Shown here in pieces: positions 62,848 to 64,000 of a stretch of DNA of 64,000 bases. Both the position numbers and the translations under genes were made by a program. Origin of the DNA: Adineta ricciae (taxonomy: Eukaryota; Rotifera; Eurotatoria; Adinetida; Adinetidae); contig CAJNOJ010000027.1 in assembly GCA_905250025.1 (NCBI GenBank), positions 496,001 to 560,000 on the forward strand. Direction: 5' to 3'. A model generated the notes under the pieces. The model was not told the origin of the DNA. It ran no database searches and saw nothing but the letters and a program-made list of their open reading frames with translations. The stretch's first letter is position 1. Each line of letters starts with the position of its first letter.

Positions 62848-64000
62848 ATGGCTCTGTGGTCTCCAGTACCACAATTGGGTAGTCGACGCGGCATCCAAAT
62901 ATCTAATTTTAATACGAATCAAAAGTTTACAGTGAGTAAAGTTTATTCAATGTATCGTTATGCGAGACAAATTTCATGTGTCTTTGTAGGAATATACTAT
63001 TGACATATGTTTGGATGATATTCGTTGGCAAGTGTCGAAACGTTATAGTGAATTCGCTGATTTTCATGAAGAATTGATCAAAGAAGTTCCGCAAATCGAC
63101 GCGAAAAGTTTGCCACCGAAGAAATTACTTAACAAAACTTCACCTGATTTTATTCAACGACGACGACAAGCGTTAGACCATTATCTAAAATATTTATTTC
63201 AATTTTTTACCAATAATACAATGCAATTACCTGAATGTTTTGTCCAATTTCTGGATTTTCATGTTTATGTAAGTCGAATCGTCAATCCTTCTTACATCAT
63301 TTTTCCAATGTCAATTTTCCAGGAAGTTCATGGTATTGTTCGAAAGCTAGCGAAAGAATTATTTTTAAACGGTGATAAAATCTTAGCAGCGCCGGGCAAG
63401 AAAGTATTCTCTATTAGTCCACTACAAATACATGCAATCACTCGACGTATTAAACTACCCGAACCACCGTGTGGTAACTAAAACCTTTCCACTTTTTCTC
63501 TATTAGTCAAAGCAAAAACATATCTTTATAATTAGAGAGCAACGATCCTGCTAAAGATCTAAGTCATGTTCTCGATTTCCTTTGTCATGTCAAGTATGTA
63601 CAAGTATGTTGCCACAACTTAGGCAATGAAGGTGCGAGAGTAGGACAAGCTTATCTAATGATTTGACGTGTTTTAGATCATTGGCAGTCCTGATAACTTT
63701 GGTACAAGTACAGTGAAAACACAATTTCTTCCATTCGATGTTTCATTCTGTAAATCAGTCGAAGAACTTGAAGTATGATCAAATTCTTCGCAAATCAATT
63801 GATTCGAATTCGATTTTTCATTTATAGCTCGATTGCGTTCAAACCAGTCAAATAACTGGATTAGACAATCTTAAGAAAACTGTACGTCGTCTTTCCATTC
63901 ATCGTAGTCTAACATCCATTCGAGTACGTATACCATTTTTGCATACCAGAATAATATGTTGATTCTTTCGTTTACGCAGGAAATTGCACTTAGCTCACTG
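62848..64000 (+). CDS. NISCH: Nischarin-like protein (PX domain plus LRR), 3' end outside window
   Basis: Endosomal scaffold that binds integrin alpha5, Rac/PAK and Rab proteins. The first exon starts at 62848 with ALWSPVPQLGSRRGIQI. The PX domain contains YTIDICLDDIRWQVSKRYSE, FADFHEELIKEVPQIDAKSL, PPKKLLNKTSPDFIQRRRQA and LPECFVQFLDFHVYEVHGIV. The nischarin-specific continuation is RKLAKELFLNGDKIL, PLQIHAITRRIKLPEPPCE, DPAKDLSHVLDFLCHVKYVQ and GTSTVKTQFLPFDVSFCKSV. The LRR part begins near 63880 and runs off the window. An acceptor-like ATATTTAG lies 16 bp before the ATG, 188 bp after the MIER1 stop. Confidence 0.93.

Overview
The window looks like a piece of a bdelloid rotifer genome (Adineta/Rotaria/Philodina type). 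The DNA is AT-rich. It holds about 31 compact animal genes broken by many 45-70 bp GT-AG introns, with little transposon debris. Among them sit genes whose closest recognisable relatives are bacterial, fungal or plant: a SleB-type cell-wall hydrolase, a YgjG/PatA-type putrescine aminotransferase, a Kha1/CHX-type cation/proton antiporter and a fungal-style FAD oxidoreductase. There is also a cellular RNA-dependent RNA polymerase. That mix, with spliced-leader-like acceptors directly at start codons, is typical of bdelloids. The species call is inference.

Layout, left to right. 1-7.3 kb: LONRF ubiquitin ligase (cut by the left edge), a RING protein of the ZIP3/RNF212 crossover family, GID4, and the antiporter on the minus strand. 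7.9-11.3 kb: a histidine phosphatase, a long gene-free stretch, and a secreted two-PAN-domain protein. 12-19.5 kb: a tight plus-strand series CTU1, ARID4, ALKBH6, CRLS1; the last two are 33 bp apart with a splice acceptor touching the CRLS1 start. 19.6-27.8 kb, minus strand: RBPJ (CSL), LTO1, a BTB protein and an EZH methyltransferase. 28.7-33.2 kb, plus: SleB-like hydrolase, a RING-H2 protein with SUMO-interaction-like motifs, and an M19 dipeptidase. 33.4-41.8 kb: SET (minus), a smoothelin-type CH-domain-only protein (plus), then SSR3, an unrecognised HIT-like protein and the PatA-like aminotransferase (all minus). 43.8-50.8 kb, plus: LMAN2/VIP36, MMADHC, ninjurin, the FAD oxidoreductase and a GFRP-like protein. 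51.4-60.5 kb, minus: RdRP, a small putatively myristoylated protein, a decayed GPCR and the mitochondrial phosphate carrier SLC25A3. 61-64 kb, plus: MIER1 and the 5' part of nischarin (cut by the right edge).

Functionally the window is mostly housekeeping, but chromatin and gene-silencing factors are frequent (EZH, ARID4, MIER1, SET, RBPJ, RdRP). The observations most worth pursuing are the ALKBH6-CRLS1 spliced-leader/operon junction, the intron-bearing bacterial PatA gene, the SleB gene with its TATA promoter, 5'UTR intron and inverted-repeat-rich upstream DNA, and a ZIP3/RNF212-type gene in a lineage long considered asexual.

Exon joins were read by eye from reading frame, GT-AG sites and remembered family sequence. 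No alignment or expression data were available, so individual splice sites may be off by a few bases.
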